Shown here piece after piece: positions 17,228-26,471 of a DNA stretch of 64,000 nucleotides. Numbering within the stretch: position 1 is the first letter of the stretch; every line of letters starts with the position of its first letter. Source of the DNA: Streptomyces zhaozhouensis (GTDB lineage Bacteria > Actinomycetota > Actinomycetes > Streptomycetales > Streptomycetaceae); contig NZ_OCNE01000010.1 of the NCBI RefSeq assembly GCF_900230195.1, positions 1 to 64,000 on the forward strand, read 5' to 3'. The notes below the pieces were generated by a model that saw nothing but the letters and a program-made list of their open reading frames with translations, was not told where the DNA came from and ran no database searches. Made by a program: the position numbers and the translations under genes.

Positions 17228-17704
17228 ATGCGGAAGATCAGCCCGTGTCTCTGGTTCGACCGGCAGGCCGAGGAGGCCGTCGAGCTGTATCTGTCGGTCT
17301 TCGACGACTCGCGGGTCGTCCACGTCGAGCGCTACGGCGAGGCCGGCCCCCGTGAGGAGGGCTCGGTGATGACCATCGAGTTCGAGCTGGCCGGCCAGAG
17401 CTATCTGGCGCTCAACGGCGGCCCCGAGTTCGTCTTCAACGAGGCGATGTCGCTGTATGTCTCCTGCGAGGACCAGGAGGAGATCGACCGCTACTGGTCG
17501 AAGCTGACCGCCGACGGCGGTCAGGAAGGCCCCTGCGGTTGGCTGAAGGACCGGTTCGGCGTGTCCTGGCAGATCGTGCCCAGGGTGCTCAACGAGCTGA
17601 TCGCCGACCCCGACCGGGCGAAGTCCGCCCGCGTCACCCGCGCGATGTTCGGCATGGGCAAGCTCGACATCGCCGGCCTCCAGGCCGCGGCGGCAGCCGG
17701 CTAA
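17228..17704 (+). CDS. VOC family protein (PhnB-like)
   Basis: A 158-residue vicinal-oxygen-chelate fold protein starting MRKISPCLWFDRQAEEAVELY, with SYLALNGGPEFVFNEAMSLYVSC and GGWLKDR-like GWLKDRFGVSWQIVPRVL, typical of the PhnB/3-demethylubiquinone methyltransferase-like subgroup. The metal site looks partial and no function is established for the subgroup. AGGAG precedes the ATG. Its stop overlaps the stop of the convergent LacI gene, leaving no room for a terminator. Confidence 0.88.
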   Translation: MRKISPCLWFDRQAEEAVELYLSVFDDSRVVHVERYGEAGPREEGSVMTIEFELAGQSYLALNGGPEFVFNEAMSLYVSCEDQEEIDRYWSKLTADGGQEGPCGWLKDRFGVSWQIVPRVLNELIADPDRAKSARVTRAMFGMGKLDIAGLQAAAAAG

Positions 17705-18750
17705 CGCCGAGCCCCGGCGGGACCCGCGGGACCCGGCTCGCCGTACTGGAGGGCCCGGGTCGGCAGGACCACCCGGCGCGGGGCGGGGGCCCCGGCCGCC
17801 GCCCCGCGCAGCCGGTCCAGCAGCAACCGGCCGGCCTCCCGGCCCAGTTCGTCGCTGTCGTAGGACTGCACCGAAAGCGGCAGCCCCACCATGTCCGCCA
17901 GCTCGAAGTCGTCGAACCCGGCCAGCGCCACCGCACGGCCCGCCCGCCGCACCGCCCGGAACGCGCCGATCGTGTTGCGGTTGTTGGAGCAGAACAGCGC
18001 CGTCGGCGGGTCCGGAAGCGCCAGCAGCTCACCGGCGGCCTCCTCGGCGCCCGCCACGTCCACCGGCCCCTGCCGCACATACCGCTCGTCCACCGCGACG
18101 CCGGCGGCGGCCAGCGTCTCCCGGTAGCCGCGCAGCCGCTCCACGCTGGTGTGCACGCTCGCCGGCGGCCCGAGGTAGCCGACGGCACGGTGGCCGAGGG
18201 CCAGCAGCCGTTCCGTCGCGTCCACCGCCCCGCCGTGGTCGTCGACCAGCACCTGGTCGGCGGCGAACCCGACCGGCGGGCGGCTGGCGCAGACCACCGG
18301 CACGCCCTGCGCCGCCGCCTGCGCCAGATGCCGCTGGTCGGCGCCGGCCGGCACCACCACGATCCCGTCGACACGGCGGCCCACCAGGTCGGCGACCAGG
18401 TCGCGTTCGTTCTCCACGCTCTGCCGCGTGTTCCCTATCACCGTCTTCAGCCCGTGCGCGCCGACCACGCTGTCCACGCCGAGCGCCAGCCGGGAGTAGA
18501 ACGGGTTGGCCAGGTTGGTCACCACCAGCCCGACCAGTCCGCTGCCGCGCCCCAGCCGCAGGCTGCGGGCGACGGTGTTGGGCCGGTAGCCCAGCTCGGC
18601 GACCGAGGCCAGCACCCGCTCCCTGGTGGCGGCCGAGACGCGGTCGTCGTCCCGCAGCACGCGGGTGACCGTCATCGCGCTCACCCCGGCGCGCTGCGCG
18701 ACGTCCCGCAACGTCGGTCGCGTGCCCGGGGAGTTGGCCGTCTCCGGCAT
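17701..18750 (-). CDS. LacI family transcriptional regulator of the mannoside operon
   Basis: A 349-residue regulator. The helix-turn-helix and hinge are canonical: PTLRDVAQRAGVSAMTVTRVL with GYRPNTVARSLR. The effector domain follows (GLVGLVVTNLANPFYSRLA, GIVVVPAG, LAGFDDFELADMV). The ATG at 18750 has AAAGGA about ten bases upstream; a GTG at 18786 overlapping the kinase stop is an alternative. As the last gene of the mannosidase operon it probably represses the operon through the near-palindrome at 27788-27803 and is itself autoregulated. The inducer is probably mannose or a mannoside. Confidence 0.92.
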   Translation of the reverse strand: MPETANSPGTRPTLRDVAQRAGVSAMTVTRVLRDDDRVSAATRERVLASVAELGYRPNTVARSLRLGRGSGLVGLVVTNLANPFYSRLALGVDSVVGAHGLKTVIGNTRQSVENERDLVADLVGRRVDGIVVVPAGADQRHLAQAAAQGVPVVCASRPPVGFAADQVLVDDHGGAVDATERLLALGHRAVGYLGPPASVHTSVERLRGYRETLAAAGVAVDERYVRQGPVDVAGAEEAAGELLALPDPPTALFCSNNRNTIGAFRAVRRAGRAVALAGFDDFELADMVGLPLSVQSYDSDELGREAGRLLLDRLRGAAAGAPAPRRVVLPTRALQYGEPGPAGPAGARR

Positions 18751-18782
18751 GGCGTCCGCCGTCCTTTCTCCCGCCGCCGGGG

Positions 18783-19679
18783 TCACCCCCCGGCCGCGAC
18801 CAGCGCCGCGCCCAACAGCGGCGCGTCCGCATCCCGTTCGCTCGGGCCGATGGTAACCACCCGCGCCGCGCTCCCCAGACCCGCGCGCAGCGCCGGCCCC
18901 ACCAGGTCCCAGGAACCGGCCATCGAACCCCCGACCACGAGACCCGTCGCCCCGAACGCGACCAGCCCAGGCGCCAGCGCGCGCCCCAGCGCGGCGAAGC
19001 CCTCGCGCACCACCCGCCCGGCCCGCTCCTCGCCCGCCCTGGCCCGCGCGGCGAGCGCCCGCACGTCAAGACCCGGCTCCCCGCCGTACCGGGCCAGCAG
19101 CGCGCGGCGCGAGACGGTCTCCTCCAACGGGCGGCCCCCGATCGTCAGCAGGTCGGCCCGCCCCTCGGGCGGCACCCCGGGGCCCGAGGTGACGAGCGCG
19201 CCGTCCGCGAGGAACGCCGAGCCGACGCCCGTGCCCAGGGTGATCCCCACGCACCGCCGGTGGTGCCGGGCGGCTCCCGCGTGCCACTCGCCGAGGAGGA
19301 ACGCCTGCGCGTCGTTGACGAAGGCCACCCGCCCCGGCGGTCCCGGCAGCCTCTCGGCCAGCGCGCGGCCCACCGCCACCCCGCGCAGGCTGTCGAACTT
19401 GCCGACGCCGGTGAACTGCCCCACGCCGCGCGCGTAGTCGAAGGGCCCGGGGACGGCCACCCCCCACCCGGCGCCCGCCGCCACCGGGCGTTCCCCGGCC
19501 AGCGCCCGCGCACAGCCGACGACCGCCGCCAGGATCTCCCCGGCCGACCCCCGCCCGTCCAGCGGGGCGCGCCGCCTGGCGGCGACCCGGGCGGCGCCGG
19601 GCGCCACCAGAGCCGCCGTCACATGGGTGCCGCCGATGTCGAGCACGGGCACCGGCGGCGCGTCGTCGACCGGGCTCAA
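18783..19679 (-). CDS. ROK family sugar kinase
   Basis: About 298 residues. The ATP phosphate loop is PVLDIGGTHVTAAL; GWGVAVPGPFDYARG, VAFVNDAQAFLLGEW (catalytic Asp in NDA) and CVGITLGTGVGSAFLADG are ROK motifs. The cysteine-rich zinc motif of many ROK proteins (CxCGxxGC) is missing. The likely start is the TTG at 19677-19679, which overlaps the isomerase stop as TTGA and has GAAGG upstream; the first in-frame GTG is at 19652. In this operon it probably phosphorylates mannose released by the mannosidase, making the substrate of the adjacent isomerase. Confidence 0.87.
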   Translation of the reverse strand: MSPVDDAPPVPVLDIGGTHVTAALVAPGAARVAARRRAPLDGRGSAGEILAAVVGCARALAGERPVAAGAGWGVAVPGPFDYARGVGQFTGVGKFDSLRGVAVGRALAERLPGPPGRVAFVNDAQAFLLGEWHAGAARHHRRCVGITLGTGVGSAFLADGALVTSGPGVPPEGRADLLTIGGRPLEETVSRRALLARYGGEPGLDVRALAARARAGEERAGRVVREGFAALGRALAPGLVAFGATGLVVGGSMAGSWDLVGPALRAGLGSAARVVTIGPSERDADAPLLGAALVAAGG

Positions 19680-21364
19680 CGGACCAGCGCCTTCACCACC
19701 CGCGCCCCGCCCGGCGCCGGCCGCAGCCGGTAGCCGCCCACGGCGGCCGGCACGGTCAGCGTCTCGGAACGCGCCAGCGGATGGGTGTCGCCGGACTCGG
19801 TGACCACGGTCACGCCCTCGCCGTCCACCACGTTCAGCACGTGGAAACGCCCGTCCGTGTGGTCCTCCGACACCGCGTCGCCGTCCAGCGTCACCCGCCG
19901 CACCTCGTAGAAGACCTCGTCCAGCGCGCCCAGCAGCTCCTCGTGCCAGCCTGGCCCCTCGCGCAGCCGCCGGGGCGCGGGCACCAGCTCCTCCGCGACC
20001 CGCGCGCCGCGCCGTGCCGACTCCAGGTTGTCCAGGGCGTGCCGGTACGGCAGCGGGCGCGGCCGGCCGTCGGCGTCCGGCCGCAGCCAGTCGTAGAACC
20101 GCAGGCTGTAGAGGTACGGCGTGGCACTGATCTCCAGCACCACGTTGCCGGCGCCGCTGGCGTGCGGGGTGCCCGCGGGGATCAGGTACAGCTGTCCCGG
20201 TTCGGCGGGGAACGTCAGCACGTGGTCCTCGGGCCGCATCGGCACCCCGTCGCGCGCGGACGCCGTCACCTCGGCGCGGAACCGCGCGTCGTCGAAGTCC
20301 TCCCGCACGCCCAGGAAGACCCGCCCCTCGGGCGCGCCGCGCGTCACGTAGTAGGTCTCGTGCTGGGTGTAGGACCAGCCGAACCGCTCGCGCATCGCCT
20401 CCTCGCGCGGATGGCAGTGCACGGAGAGGTCGCCGCCGCCCTCCGTGTCCAGGTAGTCGAAGCGGATGGGGAACGACGTGCCGAACACGGCGTGCGCCCG
20501 CGCGCCCAGCATCTCCTCCGGGTGGCGCACGCACAGCAGCTGGAACGGCACCTCCACCTCGCGCCCGGGTCCCTCGCCGACCAGCACCCCCGACTCGGGG
20601 GCGATCAGCTCGTAGCCGAGGGCGGTGTTCCGCGCGCCGGGACGGAAGCCGAGCTCGCGCTGCGCCCAGTGGCCGCCCCACGGCGTGGAGTTGAAGTACG
20701 GCCGGGTGCGCACCGGCCGGCGCGCCAGGGCGGCGAGGGTGGCGCGCAGCCCCTCGCCGTCCAGCCAGCAGGGGGAGGCCGGGTCCTGCACGTCGAGCCA
20801 GCCGTCGACCCGGTCGACCAGCGCGTCGCGGTGCCGGTCGAGCATCGGCCAGTCGGCGTAGAACAGCCGTCGGGGGTCGGCGGGTTCGCCCTTCGGAAGC
20901 CCGAGGTGGGCGCCGACGCCCGCGCCGACCGCCGCCTCCGCGTACCGCTTGGGCAGGTCGACGTACCAGAGCACCCGGTGCGCCACCAGCGCGGCGCCCG
21001 GCCCGTACACCAGCGTCAGGCCCTCCTCGGCGGGGGCGCACTCCGGGGGCGCGTCGAAGAGCGCGTCCAGCGTCGCCTCGGCGAGCCGGGGGAAGTAGGG
21101 GTCGTCGGCCTCCGGCGGCACGGTGCGCGCCCGCACCACCTCCGGCGGCGCGTAGCGCTCGCGCACGTCCCGGGGGGTCACGGCGCGCCCCGCCGCGCGG
21201 AGTTCCGCGGTGAGGCGGTCGACGACGGCGGGCCAGTCGACGGTGGGCGGGCCGTCCAGGGCGACCACGGCCGTGGCGTCGGGCAGGCGTTCGCTCACCG
21301 CGCGCCAGCCGGTGACCAGGTGGGCCGTCGGGGCCGGGGAGTAGCGCGGATCGAGGCGGTACAC
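19676..21364 (-). CDS. manA: Class I mannose-6-phosphate isomerase with extra N-terminal domain
   Basis: A 562-residue protein, much longer than the roughly 390 of a simple class I enzyme. The isomerase part begins near residue 220 with FNSTPWGGHWAQRELGF. Zinc-site motifs are DLSVHCHPREE (His316, His318) and QHETYYV (Glu336), and AGTPHASGAGNVVLEIS follows. Residues 1-215 form a separate domain with AVVALDGPPTVDW and VYGPGAALVAHRVLWYVDLPKRY. It resembles a nucleotide-kinase-like fold without an intact P-loop. GTG start with AGGAG six bases upstream. It converts mannose-6-phosphate to fructose-6-phosphate for glycolysis. Confidence 0.88.
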   Translation of the reverse strand: MYRLDPRYSPAPTAHLVTGWRAVSERLPDATAVVALDGPPTVDWPAVVDRLTAELRAAGRAVTPRDVRERYAPPEVVRARTVPPEADDPYFPRLAEATLDALFDAPPECAPAEEGLTLVYGPGAALVAHRVLWYVDLPKRYAEAAVGAGVGAHLGLPKGEPADPRRLFYADWPMLDRHRDALVDRVDGWLDVQDPASPCWLDGEGLRATLAALARRPVRTRPYFNSTPWGGHWAQRELGFRPGARNTALGYELIAPESGVLVGEGPGREVEVPFQLLCVRHPEEMLGARAHAVFGTSFPIRFDYLDTEGGGDLSVHCHPREEAMRERFGWSYTQHETYYVTRGAPEGRVFLGVREDFDDARFRAEVTASARDGVPMRPEDHVLTFPAEPGQLYLIPAGTPHASGAGNVVLEISATPYLYSLRFYDWLRPDADGRPRPLPYRHALDNLESARRGARVAEELVPAPRRLREGPGWHEELLGALDEVFYEVRRVTLDGDAVSEDHTDGRFHVLNVVDGEGVTVVTESGDTHPLARSETLTVPAAVGGYRLRPAPGGARVVKALVR

Positions 21365-21435
21365 GGTCTCTCCTAGAGGATCCTGGGGGCCGGCCGGTCG
21401 GGCCGGCCCCACGCGGTGGTGGTGCGGGGCGTGGC

Positions 21436-24400
21436 TCAGGCGGGGCGCAGCAGCACGCCGACCGTGCCCAGCGTCGGGACGGCCACGGTCAGCCGCCCCT
21501 CGCCGTCCGGGGACAACTCCCCGGTGGTCTCGCCCAGATAGGTGGCCGTCCAGGCCCCGGCGACGGGGAAGAGCGGCGTGAGCGGACACTCCAGCGGCTC
21601 CTCGGCGAACGACTGGAGCCGCAGCAGCACCGCGCCGTCCCCCTCGGTGACGGCGCCGACCAGCCGGACGCGCGCCTCGCCGACCTCGACGAAGCCGAGG
21701 GTGGCGACCGCCGCCGCGTCCGAGGCGGCGGCGCGCGCCCGCACCGGGTGCAGCGGCCGGCTGGTGGCGGCGGCGGTGCGCGGCCCCAGGTCGGCGGCGC
21801 GCGCGGTCGGGGCGCACGCCACGCTGTAGCGGAACGGCAGGGTGAACGCCTGCGCGCTGGGGAAGTTGGTGTCCCACAGGTTGTTGTGGATCCAGGAGAA
21901 GACCGTCGCCGGCTCGTCCTCCTCCAGCGTCCTGGGGAACGGCGCGTAGGGCAGCGCGATGTTGCCGAACTGCACCAGCGGCGCGTCCTGCGTCGACCAC
22001 GCGACCGTCAGCTCCTCGTCGGCCAGCGTCACCCAGCGCCGCACCGCCCGCATGTGCGGGGCCGACCCCGGCACCACAGGCAACCCGTCGCCCGTCACCC
22101 CGCCGGACGCCTCCATCCGCACCCGCGGCGCGTCCAGCGCGAACGGGAAGGCGAAGTAGGCGGACTCCTTGCCGAGGGTGGCGTCCTTGTCGACGGTGTT
22201 CTCGATGTCCAGTCTGGCGACGCCGTGCGGCAGCGTCAGCGTGGTGCGCACCGAGAGCGCGCCCGCCGGGCGGGTCTCGTAGACCAGCACCTCGGCGACC
22301 TCCGTCGTGCGCCGGTCGATCAGCGCGGCCGGCGGCGCCACGGCGCGGGCGCCCAGGTGCTCCAGCCGGTCGGAGGCGGTGGTGCGGCTGGAGTTGTGGT
22401 TGAACGCGCCGGCCGTGGTGTAGCTGTCGTGCAGATAGCCGTTGAAGCCCACCAGCGCGTCCTGGTCGACGAGTTCACGCCCCGTCGCCAGGTCCACCAC
22501 CGAGGCGATCGCGGCCCGCGCCAGGTCGACCGTCACCCGCAGCGCCTCGTTCTCAAGCACCGTGGCGTCCGGCCTGGCCAGCGCCCTGGCGGCGGTGGCG
22601 GCCGGGTCCTCGCGGTCGGTGCCGCCGGTCGGGTTCCAGCCGGTGGCCGACTTCACCGTCCCCGCCTCCCCGCCCCCGTCCGCCGTCTCGTCGAGCACCC
22701 GCACGTCCAGCCGCACCGACCCGGCGGCCGGCACGTCCGCCACCCGCGCCCGCAGGAAGCGACCCGCGTCCCGGTGGGTGTCGTTGACCTGCGCCCGCTC
22801 CTGGTGGGCCAGCCGCGCGCCGGTGCGGGCGTCGCGGATCTCCACCGGCCGGTCCAGGTCCACCGTGGACTCCGGCAGGAACATCTCGGCGACCTCGGTC
22901 CGGGTGAACGAGCAGGTGTTGACCACGTGGAACGCGGCGGCCACCCCCGTCGGCGGCGCCAGCCGCTGGCCCAGCCGGGCGGCGGCGCGGTTCAGCAGCG
23001 CCCTGCCCTCGTCGTGGCCGCGCCTGGCCTGCCCGTACTTCCAGTGCCACTGGTCCTCGCCGGAGTGCCCGTGGTCGTGGCCGTGGGTCCACGGGTCGCC
23101 CGCGCCCCAGGTGTGCTCGTCGAAGAGGGAGACCGCCTCGTAGACCGGGCCGGCGCCCTCCGTGTCGTCGGCGGCGTCGGCGGCGCCCAGCAGCCCGGCG
23201 AAGGTGCCCAGCGTCTGGGCGTCGGCCACCTCGCCCTGCGCGGTGCGGGCCAGCGACAGCGGCATCGCGCCCGAGCCGACGCCGTCCACCCACCAGTCGG
23301 TCCAGTCGCCCTCGTAGGTCTGGATCCCGTCGCCCAGCCGCGCCTCGGCGTCGGCGAAGAAGTCCTCGTTGCGCGACAGTCGCAGCCTCGGGTACGCCCA
23401 GGTCTCGTTCCAGCGCCGCACGGTGTCGGCGATGATCCGGCGCGGCGGGGCGTTGTCGCCGAACTTGCCCTGCACCCGCAGATGGAGCACGTCCCACGGG
23501 TACGGCTCGCGGCTGATGGACTCGGCGTCCATCGCCCAGCCGAAGATCCCGCCCGGGTAGGGGTACGGGTTCTCGGCGAGCGAGGTCAGATACGCCGGAA
23601 GCAGGTCGTCCACGCTGCGGTAGTCGCTGTCGAAGCCGAGCAGCGGCCCCTCCATGTAGGCCAGCCCGTGCGGGGTGTCCGTCATCCACACCAGCAGGCT
23701 CCGCCCGCTGGGCGCGCGCCAGCGGAAGAGCCTCGGCAGGTGCTCGCCGCCGACCAGGTGGGGAACGGAGCGTCCCGCCCAGTTGTGCGCCACCGACAGG
23801 TAGCGCACCCCCGCCGAGGTCAACGCGTCGATCATCCCCACCACATGGCCGGGCACGTCGGTCTGCATCGCCGAGGTGAAGCGCACCCCGTGGCGCCGCG
23901 ACACGTCGCGGGCCAGCCGCAGCAGCTCGTGCAGCTCGTCCGTCGAGCAGGTCTCGCTGTGCAGGTTGAACGGCATGGCCGTCAGCTCGATCCGGCCCTG
24001 GCGCACCCGCCGCACGAACTCCTCGACCTGCTCGGCCGGCCGCGCCTCGGCCCACTGCCGGAACGACCACAGCGACTCCACGCACCAGCGGAACCGCGAC
24101 TCCTCCGGCCAGTCGTCGGTCTGGCCGGTCAGCTCCAGGCAGGAGTCGAGGAACGACAGATGTTCGGCCAGCACCCGGCCCTGCGGGTCGGTGTAGCCGA
24201 TGTCCAGGTGCGAGTGGTGGATCAGGTGAACGGTCCACCGCCGCTGCCGGGTCAGGGTCACCTCGACCCCGCCCGACGTGTCGGGGCGGCCGACGGTGAC
24301 GCGTTGGTCGGCCTCGACGGCCGGCAGCAGCAGCCGCACCGAGCCGCCGGGGCCCGGCTCCCGCACCACCGGCAGCGCGGCGCCGCCCGGCGTCCGCACC

Positions 24401-24615
24401 GCCAGCGGGCCGAGGCCGGGGGCGCCGGCGGCGGGGGTGACGCGCAGCGACTGGAGCAGCCCGCCGTCCTCGGCGCGCTTCAGCAGGGGTTCCACGGTCA
24501 GCCGCACGGGGACGCCGCCGAGGTCGCCCTCGGCCGAGACGACCCGCGTGCGCAGGCTCTCGCGTATCCGGTCGTTGTCCCACGCGGTGGCGCGGACCAG
24601 GGCACGGGTGGTCAT
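21436..24615 (-). CDS. Glycoside hydrolase family 38 alpha-mannosidase
   Basis: A 1059-residue enzyme with no signal peptide, so cytoplasmic. The GH38 N-terminal domain starts near residue 115 with HLIHHSHLDIGYTDPQGRVL, where the HxD pair binds zinc. FTSAMQTDVPGHVVGM supplies the probable Asp nucleophile, in an atypical TDVPGH context rather than the usual DSFG. Following motifs are YLSVAHNWAGRSVPHLVGG and LLVWMTDTPHG. The beta-rich C-terminal GH38 domains follow (FAFPFALDAPRVRME, FSWIHNNLWDTNFP). TGGAGAG precedes the ATG. It probably hydrolyses mannosides imported by the adjacent ABC transporter. Confidence 0.88.
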   Translation of the reverse strand: MTTRALVRATAWDNDRIRESLRTRVVSAEGDLGGVPVRLTVEPLLKRAEDGGLLQSLRVTPAAGAPGLGPLAVRTPGGAALPVVREPGPGGSVRLLLPAVEADQRVTVGRPDTSGGVEVTLTRQRRWTVHLIHHSHLDIGYTDPQGRVLAEHLSFLDSCLELTGQTDDWPEESRFRWCVESLWSFRQWAEARPAEQVEEFVRRVRQGRIELTAMPFNLHSETCSTDELHELLRLARDVSRRHGVRFTSAMQTDVPGHVVGMIDALTSAGVRYLSVAHNWAGRSVPHLVGGEHLPRLFRWRAPSGRSLLVWMTDTPHGLAYMEGPLLGFDSDYRSVDDLLPAYLTSLAENPYPYPGGIFGWAMDAESISREPYPWDVLHLRVQGKFGDNAPPRRIIADTVRRWNETWAYPRLRLSRNEDFFADAEARLGDGIQTYEGDWTDWWVDGVGSGAMPLSLARTAQGEVADAQTLGTFAGLLGAADAADDTEGAGPVYEAVSLFDEHTWGAGDPWTHGHDHGHSGEDQWHWKYGQARRGHDEGRALLNRAAARLGQRLAPPTGVAAAFHVVNTCSFTRTEVAEMFLPESTVDLDRPVEIRDARTGARLAHQERAQVNDTHRDAGRFLRARVADVPAAGSVRLDVRVLDETADGGGEAGTVKSATGWNPTGGTDREDPAATAARALARPDATVLENEALRVTVDLARAAIASVVDLATGRELVDQDALVGFNGYLHDSYTTAGAFNHNSSRTTASDRLEHLGARAVAPPAALIDRRTTEVAEVLVYETRPAGALSVRTTLTLPHGVARLDIENTVDKDATLGKESAYFAFPFALDAPRVRMEASGGVTGDGLPVVPGSAPHMRAVRRWVTLADEELTVAWSTQDAPLVQFGNIALPYAPFPRTLEEDEPATVFSWIHNNLWDTNFPSAQAFTLPFRYSVACAPTARAADLGPRTAAATSRPLHPVRARAAASDAAAVATLGFVEVGEARVRLVGAVTEGDGAVLLRLQSFAEEPLECPLTPLFPVAGAWTATYLGETTGELSPDGEGRLTVAVPTLGTVGVLLRPA

Positions 24616-24665
24616 GACACTCTCCAGGGGGAGTAACTCAGCACGGACGGGAGGTTCTAGGGGCC

Positions 24666-25496
24666 CTAGCGGGCGCTGGCGGTGATGCCGCGCAGGAAGA
24701 GCCCGCGGAAGACCAGGAAGACCAGGAGCGTGGGCACCGAGACGATCAGGGCGCCGGCCAGGATCACCGGCGGCCCCGAGGAGGCGTAGGCGCTGTTGAG
24801 ACTGGTGAGGGCGGCCATCACCGGCTGCACCTCGGGACTGCGGCTGAGCGTGATGCCGAAGAGCAGGTCGTTCCAGACGGCGGTGAACTGGAAGATGAAC
24901 GCCGCGCCCAATCCCGGCAGCAGCAGCGGCACATGGATCTGCCAGAACAGCCGCCGGAAGCTGGCGCCGTCCAGCATCGCCGCCTCGGTCACCTCGGCGG
25001 GCAGCGTCGCCATCTGGTTGCGGATCAGGAAGAAGGCGAACGGCACCGCCCAGGCCGCGTAGATCAGCATCAGGCCGAGCCGGGTGTCGTAGAGGTTGGC
25101 GTCGGCGTAGAGGCCGAAGAGCGGCGCGAGGAACATCTGGAGCGGGAAGACCGTGCCGGAGTAGATCACCCAGAACCACAGCGCCGGCCTCGGAACGGGC
25201 AGCACCACCACGGCGAACGCGGCCATCGCGGCCACCACCACCCCGGCGGCGCCGCAGACCACGGCGTAGAACAGGGAGTTGAGAAAGCTGTCGCCGATGG
25301 CGGCGTCCCGCCAGGCGGTGGTCATGTTGTCCCAGAGCGCCAGGTCGCCCGGCAGCCAGCTGGGCTCTCCCGGGTAGGACTCGGCGGGGATCATCGCGTT
25401 GACCAGAAGCAGGTAAAGCGGTACCAACCACAGCAGGCCACAGGTCAACAGCAGGACGGTGCGCAGGGAGCGCGTCACGCGCGTGCGGGTGTTCAT
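24666..25496 (-). CDS. Carbohydrate ABC transporter permease, MalG type
   Basis: A 276-residue membrane protein with six helices, e.g. TVLLLTCGLLWLVPLYLLLV and VLPVPRPALWFWVIYSG. The EAA loop is EVTEAAMLDGASFRRLFWQIHVPLLLP. ATG start at 25496; a GTG four codons earlier is possible but its GAGG would be too close. 15 bases follow the MalF-type gene. It forms the channel of the mannoside importer. No ATPase gene is in the operon, so it probably uses a shared MsiK-type ATPase encoded elsewhere, as many Streptomyces sugar importers do. Confidence 0.92.
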   Translation of the reverse strand: MNTRTRVTRSLRTVLLLTCGLLWLVPLYLLLVNAMIPAESYPGEPSWLPGDLALWDNMTTAWRDAAIGDSFLNSLFYAVVCGAAGVVVAAMAAFAVVVLPVPRPALWFWVIYSGTVFPLQMFLAPLFGLYADANLYDTRLGLMLIYAAWAVPFAFFLIRNQMATLPAEVTEAAMLDGASFRRLFWQIHVPLLLPGLGAAFIFQFTAVWNDLLFGITLSRSPEVQPVMAALTSLNSAYASSGPPVILAGALIVSVPTLLVFLVFRGLFLRGITASAR

Positions 25497-25511
25497 CGGT
25501 GTCGTCACCCC

Positions 25512-26471
25512 TCAGGACCGTGCCGACTCGGGCATCTGGCGGCGGAGATAGATCCAGGCGGAGGCGACCACCACCACCGTCAGCACCAGCGCTATCGCCG
25601 AGCCGTAGCCGACGTGGAAGAGGCGGAAGGTCTCGCGGTACATGGTCAGCGCGAGGGTCTCCGAGGAGCGCGAGGGGCCGCCCTTGGTGAGGATCCAGAT
25701 CATGTCGAACGCCTTCAGGCTGTTGACGATCGCCATGCCGACCACCACCACCGTCACCGCCTTCAGCTGCGGAAAGGTGACGTGTCGGAACAGCCGCCAG
25801 CCCGTGGCGCCGTCCAGCGCGGCGGCCTCCAGGGTCTCCCTCGGGATGGCGCGCAGCCCGATGGCGAAGAGCACCACGTTGAGCCCGGTGCCCTGCCAGG
25901 TGCTGGCCACGATCATCGCGATCGTGTTGTGCGGCCACTCCAGCAGCCAGGGGTGCGCCAGCGAGTCGAGACCGACGGCGCGCAGCACCTGGTTGACCGC
26001 GCCGTCGCTGGTGAGCATGAAGTTCCACAGCACCGCCGTCGCCGCGCCGGAGATGGCGTAGGGCAGCACCACCAGCAGTTGCACCACCCCGCCCAGCCGC
26101 ATCCGGTGGGTCGCCACGGCGATCAGCAGGCCGAGCAGCACCGGCAGCAGCAGCGTGCCGACCACCCACATCAGGGTGTTCAGCAGCGAGCGGGAGAAGA
26201 TCGGGTCCTCGGCGAGCCGGACGTAGTTGTCCAGCCCGACAAAGCTCCGCTCGAAGCCGTTGTCCTCGAAGAGGCTGCCGTAGACGCTGCGCAGGAACGG
26301 GTAGACCAGCAGCACCCCCACCAGCGCCAGCGCCGGCAGCAACCAGGGAACCGGGGTCAACGGGCCGCCCAGTGCGCGCCCCTGCTTCCCGCCGGGGCGG
26401 GGGGAGCGCACCGGCACCCGCACGCGGGGGCGCGGTGAGGACGCGCGCGGGGCGCGCAGGGTCTCGCTCAC
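25512..26471 (-). CDS. Carbohydrate ABC transporter permease, MalF type
   Basis: A 319-residue membrane protein. After about 40 polar residues come the helices WLLPALALVGVLLVYPFL, LLNTLMWVVGTLLLPVLLGLL and others. The EAA loop IPRETLEAAALDGATGWRLFRHVTFPQL is typical. GTG start overlapping the binding-protein stop (GTGA). It pairs with the MalG-type permease downstream. Confidence 0.92.
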   Translation of the reverse strand: MSETLRAPRASSPRPRVRVPVRSPRPGGKQGRALGGPLTPVPWLLPALALVGVLLVYPFLRSVYGSLFEDNGFERSFVGLDNYVRLAEDPIFSRSLLNTLMWVVGTLLLPVLLGLLIAVATHRMRLGGVVQLLVVLPYAISGAATAVLWNFMLTSDGAVNQVLRAVGLDSLAHPWLLEWPHNTIAMIVASTWQGTGLNVVLFAIGLRAIPRETLEAAALDGATGWRLFRHVTFPQLKAVTVVVVGMAIVNSLKAFDMIWILTKGGPSRSSETLALTMYRETFRLFHVGYGSAIALVLTVVVVASAWIYLRRQMPESARS

